64,000 nucleotides of DNA from assembly GCA_900554325.1 (NCBI GenBank), contig USHA01000002.1:6611-70610 (forward strand), given 5' to 3'. This document shows, in pieces, positions 63,163 to 64,000 of this stretch. The DNA is from an uncultured Collinsella sp. (GTDB lineage Bacteria > Actinomycetota > Coriobacteriia > Coriobacteriales > Coriobacteriaceae). Position 1 is the stretch's first letter; every line of letters starts with the position of its first letter. The notes under the pieces are model-generated. The model was given only the letters and a program-made list of their open reading frames with translations. It did no database searches and had not been told where the DNA came from. The position numbers and the translations under genes were made by a program.

Positions 63163-63434
63163 AGGTATCTCCTACTTGTATAACGGGCTGGGCTCTCAAT
63201 AATAATTAGCTCTTTTATTTGATAACAATGCATCAAAAACCGCAACCCAGGTTCCGGTAGACGGCATTCAGGCGCAAACTGACGGCATTCATTCATGAGA
63301 AACCGGTCTTGTCGCATGCTAAAGCGTTTGACCAAAAAACGCTCGAGCGTTTACGCAAAAGTCGCGCTATCATGCAGTCGAACGCGGTAAACACCTTTAG
63401 CATTTGCGCCGCACAGACAAGAGAGGAACCATCC

Positions 63435-63902
63435 ATGAAGATCGGTATCGGTAACGACCACGCCGCCGTCGAGCTCAAGAACATCATTTCCGAGCACCTG
63501 AAGGAGCGCGGCTGCGAGGTCGTGAACTTTGGCACCGACACCTCCGAGAGCTTTGACTACCCCATCGCCGGCTACAAGGTGGGTAAGGCCGTTGCCAACG
63601 GCGACGTCGACCTGGGCATCCTCATCTGTGGAACCGGTGTCGGGATTAGTCTGGCTGCCAACAAGGTCGAGGGCGTACGCGCCGTCGTGTGCTCCGAACC
63701 CTTCAGCGCCAAGCTCTCGCGCATGCACAACAACACCAACGTGCTCGCCTTTGGTGCTCGCGTCGTGGGCTCCGAGCTCGCCAAGATGATTGTCGACGAG
63801 TGGCTCGACGCCGAGTTTGAGGGCGGTCGTCACGAGCGTCGCGTTAACCTCCTCAACGAGATCGACCACACGCGCGGCCTCAAGGTCGTCGACGAGGCCT
63901 AA
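63435..63902 (+). CDS. rpiB: Ribose-5-phosphate isomerase B
   Basis: This enzyme interconverts ribose-5-phosphate and ribulose-5-phosphate in the pentose-phosphate pathway. The 155-residue length is typical. The motifs are KIGIGNDHAAVELK, DYPIAGYKVGKAV, the catalytic ILICGTGVGISLAANKV with Cys, and LSRMHNNTNVLAFGARVVG. ATG 63435 follows GAGAGGAACC; the frame starts at 63309 without an RBS. LacA-type galactose-6-phosphate isomerases are related, but this is RpiB-like throughout. Confidence 0.95.
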   Translation: MKIGIGNDHAAVELKNIISEHLKERGCEVVNFGTDTSESFDYPIAGYKVGKAVANGDVDLGILICGTGVGISLAANKVEGVRAVVCSEPFSAKLSRMHNNTNVLAFGARVVGSELAKMIVDEWLDAEFEGGRHERRVNLLNEIDHTRGLKVVDEA

Positions 63903-63930
63903 ACCACTCAGTGCCACAAGCTAACAGCAG

Positions 63931-63968
63931 GGGCCCGCTCGGAACTCATGACCGAGCGGGCCCCTTCA
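63931..63968 (+). terminator. Terminator of rpiB
   Basis: GGGGCCCGCTCGG and CCGAGCGGGCCCC form a 13-bp perfect stem around a 9-nt loop, followed by TTCAT. Confidence 0.8.
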
Positions 63969-64000
63969 TAGATTTTGGAATAAAAGGGCGCCGCGGATGG

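Overview
The window is a high-GC chromosomal segment that looks like Coriobacteriia, most likely Collinsella or a close relative. I infer this from codon usage, the VanRS-like two-component pair, the actinobacterial-type Tad pilus operon, and the anaerobe-type enzymes (a double-cubane 2-hydroxyacyl-CoA dehydratase homologue, CyuA, a C_GCAxxG_C_C protein). No 16S gene is present, so the genus is an inference. Most genes are on the minus strand.

Layout: 1-3 kb holds a VanS/VanR-like pair divergent from a D,D-carboxypeptidase. 3-12.6 kb holds tRNA-Ser, a DUF4143-type ATPase behind a striking double palindrome, a large TPR-type orphan, tRNA-Arg, a possibly SOS-controlled orphan, serS, a 51-residue membrane protein, proC, rlmH, an SPFH protein and tRNA-Leu. 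12.6-18.1 kb is a housekeeping block (tatD-family, rsmA, metG, rsmI) plus a GH5 glycosidase. A tandem array of palindromes and tRNA-Phe follow. 18.8-19.3 kb is a toxin/antitoxin-like pair. 19.4-29.0 kb is a Tad (Flp) pilus operon: cpaB, tadZ, tadA, tadB, tadC, flp, minor pilins, a TadG-like protein, TadE and DUF192. No prepilin peptidase gene lies in it.

29-44.6 kb carries rsgA, a Ca2+-type P-ATPase with a structured leader, pyruvate kinase, a nuclease-like orphan, a phospholipase C-like protein, a nickel/cobalt ECF transporter under a NikR-type operator, pheT without pheS, and a double-cubane-cluster protein preceded by two coupled micro-ORFs. 45-50.4 kb is molybdenum metabolism: modABC for uptake, mogA and moeA for cofactor assembly. 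50.6-58.5 kb carries a ClC protein, a lipid kinase, a GGQ release-factor-like protein, xpt, an MFS exporter, an O-acetylhomoserine sulfhydrylase-type enzyme, a C_GCAxxG_C_C protein and a YigZ/IMPACT protein. 58.5-64 kb carries RNase P RNA, ribosomal protein S1, a HAD phosphatase, cyuA and rpiB.

The most unusual content is in the intergenic DNA. (i) Two copies, 3.1 kb apart, of a roughly 100-nt RNA-like motif have identical cores and outer stems that differ completely in sequence yet pair perfectly. (ii) A two-hairpin kissing-loop leader with a mutually exclusive alternative pairing precedes the Ca2+-ATPase. (iii) A roughly 190-bp element sits behind two different tRNA genes, each time duplicating that tRNA's 3' end and terminator. 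(iv) A 62-bp-period array of palindromes lies behind the GH5 gene. These are the best candidates for undescribed biology here.
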